A DNA stretch of 64,000 nucleotides from Acinetobacter baumannii (GCF_016508585.1 NZ_JADVOP010000002.1:62001-126000); one strand, 5' to 3'; shown: positions 29,365 through 37,455, numbered from the stretch's first letter. Program-made: numbers and translations. Notes: generated by a model from the letters alone, not told the origin.

Positions 29365-30219
29365 ATGGATTTTGATTTTAATTTAATTCTCGTTCCTGTA
29401 ACGCTGGTTTTTTTTGCGCTGTGGTTACTTGATAAGTTTGTGTTGAAACAGCGTGCAACCAAAGGAAAGGGGAATGAAAATGTCGTTATTTCATGGGCAT
29501 ATGATTTCTGGCCTGTTCTTGCTGTAGTTCTTGTTTTACGCTCTTTCTTCTTTGAGCCATTCAATATTCCTTCTGACTCTATGGTCCCGACCTTAGAAAC
29601 AGGAGATTATATCTTGGTGAATAAGTTCCAGTATGGAGTGCGTTTACCGATTACCAACACCAAGATTCTGGATATTGGTGAACCGCAACGTGGTGATGTT
29701 GCTGTATTCCGTTATCCTGAAAATCCAAAAATTAGCTATATCAAGCGTATTATTGGATTACCCGGTGATCATATTGAATTTAATCAAGGTCAGTTGACCA
29801 TTAATGGTAAAAATGTTGAGCAAGTTCCAACTCAGTTTAGTCGTGAAAAGGATATTTTAGATACACCAAAATCGATTTACTACTATGAAACAATGGGTAC
29901 CCATAAACATTTGGTTCGTTTATTGGAAGGGCAAAATCCTCTGATTGCTGCATTTAATTATGCGCAAAACAAACAGGATTTACCTTATGTAGCGACTGCA
30001 AATGACCGTTTCGTAAAGTCAAATGGACAGAGCTGGGAAGTTACCGTACCTAAGGGTCAATATTTTGCGATGGGTGATAACCGTGATCAAAGTGCTGACA
30101 GTCGTTTCTGGGGCTTTGTACCTGAAGAGAATTTAACAGGTCATGCAATTTATGTTTGGATGCATAAAGAGCCGGGTCTAAAAATTCCATCATTTAGCCG
30201 TAATGGTGCAATTCAATAA
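29365..30219 (+). CDS. lepB: Signal peptidase I
   Basis: Membrane protease that removes signal peptides from secreted proteins. Two N-terminal membrane helices (about 5-23 and 46-62) precede the catalytic domain. The Ser/Lys dyad is S72 (PSDSM) and K127 (ISYIKRI), and box E MGDNRDQSADSR is intact. The ATG at 29365 has AGAGGT upstream; an in-frame TTG two codons earlier was rejected. It follows lepA by 21 bp; 284 residues. Confidence 0.96.
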   Translation: MDFDFNLILVPVTLVFFALWLLDKFVLKQRATKGKGNENVVISWAYDFWPVLAVVLVLRSFFFEPFNIPSDSMVPTLETGDYILVNKFQYGVRLPITNTKILDIGEPQRGDVAVFRYPENPKISYIKRIIGLPGDHIEFNQGQLTINGKNVEQVPTQFSREKDILDTPKSIYYYETMGTHKHLVRLLEGQNPLIAAFNYAQNKQDLPYVATANDRFVKSNGQSWEVTVPKGQYFAMGDNRDQSADSRFWGFVPEENLTGHAIYVWMHKEPGLKIPSFSRNGAIQ

Positions 30220-30245
30220 ACGCAATCCCTGCAAATGCTAAAAAT

Positions 30246-30279
30246 AAAGAAAGGTCAATGTTTATTGACCTTTCTTTTT
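30246..30279 (+). terminator. Terminator of lepA-lepB
   Basis: A 14-bp perfect stem AAAGAAAGGTCAAT / ATTGACCTTTCTTT with a 4-nt loop, then a short T-run, 26 bp after the lepB stop. Confidence 0.9.
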
Positions 30280-30536
30280 GATCTGCTAAAACTATGAAGT
30301 TATATTGATTTATAAGAAAAATAAAACAGAACAAATGATTTGAACTAGCAACTTGACGCAGTTTAAAGGATAATAGTGTCGATAAATTTTTTATCACAGT
30401 ATTGTTTTCCAGTGTATAAGAAGTTTATAAACAATTGAAAATGATGAGTTTGCCTAAATCATAACTCTTGATCAAAGCAATAACTCTTTTTTGATTGGGA
30501 TTAGGGATTATTTATTCTCACCTGTTGGATAAGAAA
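30280..30536 (+). promoter_or_regulatory. Intergenic region before the DUF4845-rnc-era operon
   Basis: About 320 bp separate the lepB stop from the DUF4845 start. After the terminator the DNA is AT-rich and must hold the promoter of the rnc-era operon; a TTGACG hexamer near 30353 is a possible -35, but no matching -10 is evident. I see no ORF or repeat. Confidence 0.35.
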
Positions 30537-30911
30537 ATGCGTAAAAATCAACAAGGCGCTTCATATATTGGAATTTTATTGGGGATAATTGCTTTAGCTT
30601 TTATGTTGAAAATCATAGTAGCTGTATGGCCATTATACTGGGATGATCGTGTGATTAACGGTCAAATTGTAGAGCAAATCAAAAATAGCTCTGCTGAAAT
30701 CACACCATTGAAATTTGCAACAGAAGTTGACAAAAGGTTAGAAATGAACAATATCCGAGACACTAAATTCGAAGATATTGCGACTGTTTCAACTAAAGAT
30801 GGTTTACAAGTGACTAAAAAATATGAAGTACGGAAAAATTTCATGCTGAATATTGATTTAGTCCTCACTTTCGAGAAGAGTTTTGATCAAAGGTCAGTTG
30901 AAAGTAAGTGA
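30537..30911 (+). CDS. DUF4845 single-pass membrane protein
   Basis: A 124-residue protein with a pilin-like N-terminus (MRKNQQGASYIGILLG followed by a hydrophobic helix, about residues 9-30) and a short periplasmic domain. The DUF4845 family is commonly placed between lepB and rnc in gamma-proteobacteria, as here; its function is unknown. The ATG at 30537 has GGATAAG upstream, and the frame continues 14 codons further without support. It overlaps rnc by 29 bp. Confidence 0.8.
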   Translation: MRKNQQGASYIGILLGIIALAFMLKIIVAVWPLYWDDRVINGQIVEQIKNSSAEITPLKFATEVDKRLEMNNIRDTKFEDIATVSTKDGLQVTKKYEVRKNFMLNIDLVLTFEKSFDQRSVESK

Positions 30912-31575
30912 TCTTCGCTTACAAAGTAGAATCGGTTACCAGTTTAAACAACACGAGTTACTACAACTCGCGCTGACTCACCGTTCGGTGAGTCACAAAC
31001 ACAACTATGAGCGTCTAGAGTTTCTGGGTGACTCATTGTTGGGGATGATCATCGCAAATTACTTATACAATGCCTATCCTCATGAAAATGAAGGGCGTTT
31101 AACCCGTATGCGTGCAACTTTAGTACGTCAGGAAGCATTGGGTAAAATTGCCAATGATTTAAAATTAAGCCAAAGTTTAATTTTAAGTACCGGTGAATTG
31201 AAATCAGGCGGTCATCATCGTGAGTCAATATTAGCGGATACGGTTGAAGCGATTATTGGCGCAATTTATACAGAAAGTCAGGATTTACCTTTGTTGGAAT
31301 CCATTGTTCTCAAATGGTATGCCCCTTATCTGGATCATATTGAGCCGACAGATCAGTTAAAAGATCCAAAATCGCGCTTACAGGAGTATCTACAAGCCCG
31401 TAAAAAACATCTCCCTGTTTATGAGGTGGTTGATATTCAAGGTGATGCACCAAATCAACATTTTAAAGTAGAATGTACTATAGATGGCTTACCTAAAATG
31501 ATGGGTGAGGGATCGAGTCGCCGTTTTGCAGAACAGGCAGTCGCGGCGGATTTTTTAAAGCTATTGGAGCAGTAA
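30883..31575 (+). CDS. rnc: Ribonuclease III
   Basis: Double-strand-specific endoribonuclease for rRNA and mRNA processing. Signature ERLEFLGDSLLG is at residues 43-54, the second acidic site is in ADTVEAIIGAIY, and the dsRNA-binding domain covers about 155-228. The start is TTG at 30883; it gives the family N-terminus with KVSDLRLQSRIGYQ and lies inside the end of the DUF4845 gene. An alternative TTG is at 30898. Followed 5 bp later by era. Confidence 0.94.
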   Translation: MIKGQLKVSDLRLQSRIGYQFKQHELLQLALTHRSVSHKHNYERLEFLGDSLLGMIIANYLYNAYPHENEGRLTRMRATLVRQEALGKIANDLKLSQSLILSTGELKSGGHHRESILADTVEAIIGAIYTESQDLPLLESIVLKWYAPYLDHIEPTDQLKDPKSRLQEYLQARKKHLPVYEVVDIQGDAPNQHFKVECTIDGLPKMMGEGSSRRFAEQAVAADFLKLLEQ

Positions 31576-31580
31576 ACTGC

Positions 31581-32609
31581 ATGAATACACATTCCGATCA
31601 CAATGATGCTGATCACGAGTCGTCTGAAAACGGTAATGATTTAATTAATCAGTTTTTTAGTTCACAAGGCACTGAAATTCCATCTGATTATCGCAGTGGT
31701 TTTGTTGCAATCGTTGGACGTCCAAATGTGGGTAAATCTACTTTGATGAACCATTTGTTGGGTCAAAAGTTATCGATTACTTCACGTAAACCACAAACCA
31801 CCCGCCATAAAATCATTGGCATTGATAGTCGTGAAAAATCCCAGGCAGTTTTTGTGGATACCCCGGGTATGCATAAAAAAGAAGTGCGTGCCATCAATAA
31901 GATGATGAATAAAGCGGCACATTCGGCTTTGCGTGATGTCAATCTGGTTTTATTTGTGCTTGATGCGCAGAAATGGACGCAGAATGATGAGTTGGTTTTA
32001 GAGAAGCTTAAAAACGCAGAAATGCCAGTGGTTCTCATCATCAACAAGATTGATACTTTAGAAAACAAGCGTATGGTGTTGCCGTTGATTCAAGAACGTG
32101 CAAAGTTAATGAATTTTGCTGAAATTGTTCCAGTGTCCGCATTACGTGGTGCCAACTTGGATCATTTACGTGACGCGATTGAAAAATATCTTCCTTTCCA
32201 ACCACCATTGTACTCTTTGGACCAGTTGACTGACCGTTCTGAACGTTTCCTTGCGAGTGAAATTATTCGTGAGAAAATTATGCGTCAGCTAGGTGAGGAA
32301 CTTCCTTATGATTTAACAGTTCAAATTGAATCATTTAAGACAGAAGAAGCAACGATCAATGAAAAGACGGGTCGTCCTAAAGCTGCATGTACATATATTG
32401 ATGCCACAATTTTTGTTGATCGCCCTGGACAGAAAGCCATCGTAATTGGTGAAAAAGGTGCTAAGCTGAAGAAAATCGGTATGGATGCTCGTGTCGACAT
32501 GGAAAAAATGTTCGAGCAGAAAATCATGTTAACGCTTTGGGTCAAAGTCAAAGGCGGTTGGTCTGATGATGAACGTGCTTTGAAAAGCCTAGGCTATAGC
32601 GATATTTAA
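31581..32609 (+). CDS. era: GTPase Era
   Basis: GTPase that binds 16S rRNA and helps 30S assembly. The G1 motif GRPNVGKS is at residues 46-53, DTPG and NKID follow, and the C-terminal KH domain holds VIGEKGAKLKKIG. At 342 residues it is about 40 longer than E. coli Era because of an acidic, Ser/Asn/His-rich N-terminal tail. The ATG at 31581 is the only start after the rnc stop. Confidence 0.96.
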   Translation: MNTHSDHNDADHESSENGNDLINQFFSSQGTEIPSDYRSGFVAIVGRPNVGKSTLMNHLLGQKLSITSRKPQTTRHKIIGIDSREKSQAVFVDTPGMHKKEVRAINKMMNKAAHSALRDVNLVLFVLDAQKWTQNDELVLEKLKNAEMPVVLIINKIDTLENKRMVLPLIQERAKLMNFAEIVPVSALRGANLDHLRDAIEKYLPFQPPLYSLDQLTDRSERFLASEIIREKIMRQLGEELPYDLTVQIESFKTEEATINEKTGRPKAACTYIDATIFVDRPGQKAIVIGEKGAKLKKIGMDARVDMEKMFEQKIMLTLWVKVKGGWSDDERALKSLGYSDI

Positions 32610-32629
32610 GTCATTTTTTGGGAACTGTC

Positions 32630-32821
32630 ATGATCCGAGTTATTTCCATTCTTGTATGCGTCATAATGCTACAAGGTTGCATTACTAAAATTGTGACGGT
32701 TCCTGTCAAAGTTGCTTATAAAACTACAAAAGGCGTAGTCAAAGGGACTGCGGCTGTTGTTGGGGCTGTAATCCCGGATGGGGATGACGATGAAGACAAG
32801 AAAAAAGAAAAGGATGAATAA
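32630..32821 (+). CDS. Small lipoprotein of unknown function
   Basis: A 63-residue predicted lipoprotein. The lipobox is LQGC with the lipidated Cys at 17. The mature part is a short hydrophobic-basic stretch (TVPVKVAYKTTKGVVKG) and an acidic, lysine-rich tail DGDDDEDKKKEKDE. The ATG at 32630 has GGGAA upstream. It sits between era and recO, 20 bp after era and 11 bp before recO, in an operon where no such gene is normally found. Confidence 0.75.
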   Translation: MIRVISILVCVIMLQGCITKIVTVPVKVAYKTTKGVVKGTAAVVGAVIPDGDDDEDKKKEKDE

Positions 32822-32832
32822 GATAAAGCAAG

Positions 32833-33552
32833 ATGCGCAATGAAATCTTGCATGGTTATTTGATCCATCATCGAAAATACCGCGAACGCAGTCATATTGT
32901 ACACTTGTTTACGCAAGAGCACGGTCGTGTCGATGGTATTCTTCGACAAACCCCGCCTCCCCAATACCAACCCATTACCCTGCAAGCTTCGGGGAAATCT
33001 GAACTCAAGAACTTTTCTAAACTGGAAATTTTAAATCAGCCGATTTTCTTCTATGGAGATGCCTTTTTTTCAGGTTTCTATCTCAATGAAATTATTCTGA
33101 GGCTTTGTCCACTTGAAGAAATGATGCCTGAAACTTTTCAGCAATATCATATAACCTTGCAACATTTACAGAACTTAGCGGAACATCCGCAAGCGGATTT
33201 ATTTCTTCGACAAATTTTACGCCAGTTTGAACATGCACTTTTAGAGGAATTAGGCTTTCCACTAGACTATGAACATGATTCAAATCAGCAGATGATCACT
33301 ACTGCACAACGCTATCAGTTTCAACTGTCTGAAGGCTTTATGCCAGTCGCGCATAGCGCCTCATCCACTTTGCTCGGACAACAAATTTTGAGTATGGCAA
33401 GTTATGAAAAGGGTAGGGATTTTAGTCCAGAACAGTTACAATTATTGACCAAGCTTTACCGACAAATGATCACATCACTTTTAGGTGATCGACCATTGAA
33501 GAGTCGTCAGCTTTGGATTCAAAATGCTCAATCTAAATCTTTGAGCCGTTAA
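32833..33552 (+). CDS. recO: DNA repair protein RecO
   Basis: Recombination mediator that loads RecA with RecR at ssDNA gaps. A 239-residue protein with the N-terminal OB fold (GYLIHHRKYRERSHIVHLFTQ read in two blocks) and a helical C-terminal domain. The four zinc cysteines of some RecO proteins are absent, as in many gamma-proteobacteria. In operon with era and pdxJ. Confidence 0.92.
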   Translation: MRNEILHGYLIHHRKYRERSHIVHLFTQEHGRVDGILRQTPPPQYQPITLQASGKSELKNFSKLEILNQPIFFYGDAFFSGFYLNEIILRLCPLEEMMPETFQQYHITLQHLQNLAEHPQADLFLRQILRQFEHALLEELGFPLDYEHDSNQQMITTAQRYQFQLSEGFMPVAHSASSTLLGQQILSMASYEKGRDFSPEQLQLLTKLYRQMITSLLGDRPLKSRQLWIQNAQSKSLSR

Positions 33553-33583
33553 TTTCATTTTATTGGTTAATTAGGAAAATGTT

Positions 33584-34309
33584 ATGGCTGCATTGCTAGG
33601 TGTAAACATTGATCATGTTGCAACACTAAGACAAGCGCGTGGAACAACTTATCCTGATCCTGTGAAAGCAGCATTGATCTGTGAGCAAGCAGGGGCGGAA
33701 GGCATTACTTTACACTTGCGTGAAGATCGTCGTCATATTCAGGATGATGATGTGCGCCGTATGCGACCAGTACTGAAAACCAGAATGAATTTAGAAATTG
33801 CGGTAACTGATGAAATGGTTGCATTTGCAACTGAGATTAAACCGCATCATGTTTGTTTTGTGCCGGAAAAACGCCAGGAAGTAACCACTGAAGGTGGCTT
33901 GGATGTTGTTGGGCATTTTGCAGATGTCAAGGCAGCTACACAGGCACTCACAGCGATTGGTTGCGATGTTTCTTTATTTATCGATCCTGACTTTGCACAG
34001 ATTGATGCAGCGATTGCCTGTGGTGCGCCAACGATTGAGTTACATACAGGTGCATATGCAGATGCTACCACGGGTGCAGAACAACAGGCAGAACTTGAGC
34101 GTATTGTGAAAGGCGTAGAATATGCTGCGGCTCAGGGTTTGGTGGTCAATGCAGGTCATGGTTTGAACTTGGAAAATGTTGCTGCGATTGCTGCTATTCC
34201 TCAGATCCATGAATTGAATATTGGGCATTCTATTATTGCTGAAAGTGTATTTGTAGGTTTGACGCAAGCTGTAAAAGACATGAAAGCCGCTATTCAAGCT
34301 GCAGTTTAA
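33584..34309 (+). CDS. pdxJ: Pyridoxine 5'-phosphate synthase
   Basis: Condenses 1-deoxyxylulose 5-phosphate with 3-amino-2-oxopropyl phosphate to make pyridoxine phosphate. TIM barrel of 241 residues with the family N-terminus [25 protein letters not shown], and the C-terminal phosphate loop [13 protein letters not shown] second vitamin B6 gene, pdxB, is 19 kb downstream. Follows recO by 31 bp, the usual order. Confidence 0.97.
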   Translation: MAALLGVNIDHVATLRQARGTTYPDPVKAALICEQAGAEGITLHLREDRRHIQDDDVRRMRPVLKTRMNLEIAVTDEMVAFATEIKPHHVCFVPEKRQEVTTEGGLDVVGHFADVKAATQALTAIGCDVSLFIDPDFAQIDAAIACGAPTIELHTGAYADATTGAEQQAELERIVKGVEYAAAQGLVVNAGHGLNLENVAAIAAIPQIHELNIGHSIIAESVFVGLTQAVKDMKAAIQAAV

Positions 34310-34344
34310 TTTACTTTTTTGATTTACTTTATTGAATATTGATC

Positions 34345-35001
34345 ATGTCGAATATGAATTATGATGAACTCATGCAGCCAGTGATTGCCTTTTTGGGTTG
34401 TGAAACCCCAAAAGCTTGGTTGGATGAAGCATTGAACAATCTCCCCTTGTTGATGCAAGATCATGCAAATTGTGAAAAGAAAGCAGCAGGAACAGCAATG
34501 AACCTGATGTTTCGCTATAGCTTCTTTACTGATTTGCAAGTCAAACTGGCACAGCTCGTACGTGAAGAAATGTTGCACTACGAGCAGGTTTTAGAATTTA
34601 TGCAAAAGCGTGGTCAAGCATGGCAGGGGCTAAGTGCAGGTCGTTATGCTGGTGGTTTGCGTAAGGAAATTCGAACCTATGAACCTGAAGCATTGATTGA
34701 TGTTTTAGTCATTGGTGCTTTTGTAGAGGCACGCTCATGCGAGCGTTTTTATGCGTTGGCACCGTTGGTGGATGACGAGCTTGGACGTTATTACCGTTAT
34801 TTGTTGAAATCGGAGTCACGACACTACGAAGACTATTTGGCGTTGGCATTGGATGTCGCTCAAACTGCAAAATTGAAAGATCCTGAAGAAGATATTCAAC
34901 AGCGTATTGAGTTGATACGTGAAGTTGAAAAAGCGTTGATTTTAACTCCCGACAAAACTTTTCGTTTTCATAGCGGAGTACCCCTTAAGGGAAGTACTTA
35001 A
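34345..35001 (+). CDS. miaE: tRNA 2-methylthio-N6-isopentenyl adenosine-37 hydroxylase
   Basis: Di-iron ferritin-like monooxygenase that hydroxylates ms2i6A37 of tRNA. Iron ligands are visible as EEMLHYEQV (ExxH), EARSCERFYAL and the second ExxH in ESRHYEDYLAL. The 218-residue length matches the family. ATG at 34345 was used; a TTG two codons earlier is in frame. It is the last gene before the CRISPR region, with its own terminator. Confidence 0.92.
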   Translation: MSNMNYDELMQPVIAFLGCETPKAWLDEALNNLPLLMQDHANCEKKAAGTAMNLMFRYSFFTDLQVKLAQLVREEMLHYEQVLEFMQKRGQAWQGLSAGRYAGGLRKEIRTYEPEALIDVLVIGAFVEARSCERFYALAPLVDDELGRYYRYLLKSESRHYEDYLALALDVAQTAKLKDPEEDIQQRIELIREVEKALILTPDKTFRFHSGVPLKGST

Positions 35002-35015
35002 GTCAAGTTTCGCAG

Positions 35016-35046
35016 AAAAGACCAAAGCACTGCTTTGGTCTTTTCT
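35016..35046 (+). terminator. Terminator of miaE
   Basis: A 14-bp inverted repeat AAAAGACCAAAGCA / TGCTTTGGTCTTTT starting 14 bp after the miaE stop, with a T-rich tail. Confidence 0.9.
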
Positions 35047-35121
35047 ATTTAAGATTTAAAAATCTATAAAAACAGTAGTTTAATATTTTTCTATAGGCAC
35101 TCAATCTGCTTCAGGGTCGTA

Positions 35122-35273
35122 TTGTCCTTGTATTTGCTCAAGACTAAACAGTTCATCCAATTGATAAAGAGAATAGAATTTGTATTGTATACTTCTATGA
35201 CTTTTGCTGACGAGGCAAAAGGGAAAATTGGAAGTTATACTTTTAAAGTACAGCAACTGCTTCAAAATTTTAA
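35122..35273 (+). pseudogene. Possible decayed 3' end of cas6f (csy4)
   Basis: No full ORF, but short stretches in changing frames resemble the end of type I-F Cas6f/Csy4 in the right order. They read LSLYLLKTK (35122-35148), SSSN (35150-35161), DKENRICIV (35163-35189), FADEAKGKIGSY (35203-35238) and STATASKF plus stop (35247-35273). Csy4 of P. aeruginosa ends in the same pattern: a Leu/Arg-Ser stretch, a strand with R-hydrophobic-F-I, a Gly-rich turn before Tyr, and a terminal Phe. The stop sits exactly where cas6f ends in intact I-F loci, next to the leader. This is inference by eye. Confidence 0.45.
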
Positions 35274-35404
35274 CCCAATATTTTTTAACTCTTTAATAGT
35301 TTAATAAAATCAATATGTTATATTTATACTTATAAACTTGGGTCATTTGATAATTCTCTGGCTTAACTTATTGTAATCATTTTATTTTTTGATTTAAAAT
35401 TAGT
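35274..35404 (+). promoter_or_regulatory. CRISPR leader
   Basis: An AT-rich stretch of 131 bp between the putative cas6f remnant and the first repeat. It begins CCCAATATTTTTT, like the start of type I-F leaders after csy4, and holds an IHF consensus site. Orientation is supported by the conserved repeats at this end and the degenerate ones at the other. It should contain the array promoter, which I could not place exactly. Confidence 0.65.
35308..35320 (+). promoter_or_regulatory. IHF consensus site in the CRISPR leader
   Basis: AATCAATATGTTA matches the IHF consensus WATCAANNNNTTR at every fixed position. It ends 84 bp upstream of the first repeat. IHF bends the leader to help Cas1-Cas2/3 insert spacers in type I-F systems, so the site fits a formerly adaptive array. 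Confidence 0.55.
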
Positions 35405-36512
35405 GTTCACTACCGCATAGGTAGCTTAGAAATGATTCATCTAACTTTGTAAGTCTTTGAACCTGTTCACTACCGCATAGGTAGCTTAGAAAGCTGCACC
35501 AACATTGAGTTAATGCAATACGATGTTCACTACCGCATAGGTAGCTTAGAAACAATTCATTCAGAATGAGCGTGAAACCACTCGGTTCACTACCGCATAG
35601 GTAGCTTAGAAAATTAATGATTTTACGAGCATTAACATAGTCTGGTTCACTACCGCATAGGTAGCTTAGAAAAACGAAAGTACGCAATTTGTTCGCAATG
35701 TATTGTTCACTACCGCATAGGTAGCTTAGAAACTGAACCAGTCATGAATCAACATGATTTCATGGTTCACTACCGCATAGGTAGCTTAGAAATTATTCAA
35801 TCATTAGCTATTCATCAATCAATGGTTCACTACCGCATAGGTAGCTTAGAAATGTAGATCATTGATTGATAATACTTTTGATTTGTTCACTACCGCATAG
35901 GTAGCTTAGAAAGTAAGGTCTAATTATAGCTCTGCACAGTTTAAGTTCACTACCGCATAGGTAGCTTAGAAATGAAAGCAAACCGCCTGCTTGATTCGCT
36001 GCATGTTCACTACCGTATAGGTAGCTTAGAAATTGTTTGCGAATATTGAAATATTGCTCACCATGTTCACTACCGCATAGGTAGCTTAGAAATTGATCGT
36101 CTATCTCTTGTTCTGGTTGGTCTTGTTCACTACCGCATAGGTAGCTTAGAAAATCGATTCGATCTGTTGGCGTGAGTACGGGCGGTTCACTACCGCATAG
36201 GTAGCTTAGAAAGTGCATTCGCTGCGCCTACGATACCGCTTGCAGTTCACTACCGCATAGGTAGCTTAGAAATGATTCCCACTTTTGATAAGTCTTTAAA
36301 CCAAGTTCACTACCGTATAGGTAGCTTAGAAATGATTCCCACTTTTGATAAGTCTTTAAACCAAGTTCACTACCGTATAGGTAGCTTAGAAAACCATCAG
36401 AACCAAATGCTAGAGCAGGAAATGGCTCACTACCGTATAGGTAGCTTAGAAAATGTGGTGCCCAAGCTCAATATTGCTATATTGGTTCACTACCGTATAG
36501 GTAGCTTAGTAA
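35405..36512 (+). CRISPR. Type I-F CRISPR array, 19 repeats, 18 spacers
   Basis: Nineteen 28-bp repeats at exact 60-bp intervals, with 18 spacers of 32 bp. The repeat begins GTTCACTACC and ends GGTAGCTTAGAAA, with the loop GCATA; it is the type I-F repeat class, forming the 5-bp stem CTACC/GGTAG recognised by Cas6f. Repeats 11 and 16-19 carry GTATA in the loop; repeat 18 starts GCTCAC; the last repeat ends TTAGTAA. This decay marks the distal end, so the leader is on the left. Spacers 15 and 16 are identical. No cas gene is present in the window. Confidence 0.98.
36273..36392 (+). repeat. Tandem duplication of one spacer-repeat unit
   Basis: The 60 bp at 36273-36332 (spacer 15 plus repeat 16) recur exactly at 36333-36392 (spacer 16 plus repeat 17). 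Both copies have the GTATA repeat variant while repeat 15 has GCATA, so the unit copied was spacer followed by its downstream repeat. Confidence 0.95.
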
Positions 36513-36582
36513 AGTTGTATCGTTTCTCGGATGATTTAAATAATTATAGTGATATAACCTATTATTTTTTTTGAAAAATAAA

Positions 36583-36612
36583 AAAAGCCCACATCAAATA
36601 ATGTAGGCTTTT
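36583..36612 (-). terminator. Terminator of tRNA-Asn
   Basis: Stem AAAAGCCCACAT / ATGTAGGCTTTT with one mismatch and a 6-nt loop, followed on the minus strand by a long T-run. It begins 6 bp after the tRNA 3' end and lies between the tRNA and the CRISPR array. Confidence 0.85.
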
Positions 36613-36618
36613 AGAATT

Positions 36619-36694
36619 TGGCTCTCCAACCTGGGCTCGAACCAGGGACCTGCGGATTAACAGTCCGTCGCTCTACCGACTGAGCTATTGGAGA
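36619..36694 (-). tRNA. tRNA-Asn (GTT)
   Basis: A complete 76-nt cloverleaf on the minus strand. The 7-bp acceptor stem is TCTCCAA/TTGGAGA, the T-loop is GGTTCGAGCC, the anticodon GTT is at 36659-36661 inside ACTGTTAAT, and the CCA end is encoded. Confidence 0.98.
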
Positions 36695-36939
36695 ATCTGC
36701 ATGCGATTATAAGGATATATCACGAGTGGTCAAGCCTTTGATGTCATCTTTTCTTCATTTTTGACTTGTATGCTTTTTATTTGAACAAACACGATCAAAA
36801 TTAAAAAATGGATTTGAGTGGTTGCAAAGCGAGAGCTGACTTGTTAGATTAAAAACATAAAGAGCGTTTAAGTTTGACTTAAACCGTGTGGATTTAACCA
36901 ACTTGCCAGCACTAAAATGGCTAAATAGGAGACAGCGCA

Positions 36940-37422
36940 ATGACGACGCTTACTATTTCTCAAATTTTTGAAAAATTTTCTTTTTATCAAGAAAACTATC
37001 TTTCTATTCTTCAAAATCCTGAACAATATCATATTGAAGTTGAGCAAGCATATTTAGATGTTTGGCCTTTTTCTGAAAAAAAACTGTACTTGGGTGATTT
37101 GTTACAACTTTGGTTTAGCGAAAAATGGCTGATTAATTCAACATGCCGGTTGTTGCTTGATTCATCGAGACTAGATTCATCAAACTCAACCATTCAATCG
37201 ACTCAAAAGCAGATTCAAAGAACACAGGATTTATACCTGTTTCAATTAAGTGGCAGTACATTATCAGGCTCAAATCATGCACAGGTCTGGTCTGTTTCAG
37301 AGCAAAAAGTGCTGTATGTTTCTTTAAACAGCATTTTTAAATACTACTGCTATTTTGAATCAATTGAACGTCCAAAAAACTATTCAGATCATCAGTTTAA
37401 AACTTTTGGACAAGTGATCTAG
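36940..37422 (+). CDS. Hypothetical protein
   Basis: A 160-residue soluble protein that I do not recognise. It has no signal peptide or membrane helix. The N-terminal 75 residues are rich in aromatic amino acids (FEKFSFYQENYLSIL, LDVWPFSEKKLYLGDLL); a Ser/Gln/Thr-rich low-complexity linker spans about 75-105; the C-terminal part has YVSLNSIFKYYCYFESIE. The ATG at 36940 has AGGAG about 9 bp upstream. It stands alone between tRNA-Asn and the convergent photolyase gene. Codon usage looks native. Confidence 0.65.
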   Translation: MTTLTISQIFEKFSFYQENYLSILQNPEQYHIEVEQAYLDVWPFSEKKLYLGDLLQLWFSEKWLINSTCRLLLDSSRLDSSNSTIQSTQKQIQRTQDLYLFQLSGSTLSGSNHAQVWSVSEQKVLYVSLNSIFKYYCYFESIERPKNYSDHQFKTFGQVI

Positions 37423-37455
37423 TCACTGTTTTGTGAAGCTTTTAAGTTGAGTATT

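Noticed and set aside
35122..35304. A 60-codon frame before the CRISPR leader as a real gene
   Set aside because: It starts with TTG, has no ribosome binding site and crosses into the leader; a decayed cas6f end explains it better.
35765..35892. Spacers 7 and 8 share an 11-nt complementary stretch (ATCAATCAATG), hinting at overlapping protospacers
   Set aside because: The flanking bases do not align without a gap and the stretch is low-complexity; chance is likely.
35400..36218. Two minus-strand frames repeating FLSYLCGSE every 20 residues
   Set aside because: They are translations of the CRISPR repeats, whose 60-bp period keeps the frame open. Not genes.
36272..36574. Plus-strand frame over the distal CRISPR repeats
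   Set aside because: Also an artefact of repeat periodicity; no ribosome binding site.
36619..36694. tRNA-Asn as an integration (att) site
   Set aside because: No direct repeat of the tRNA 3' end is visible nearby and there is no integrase gene.
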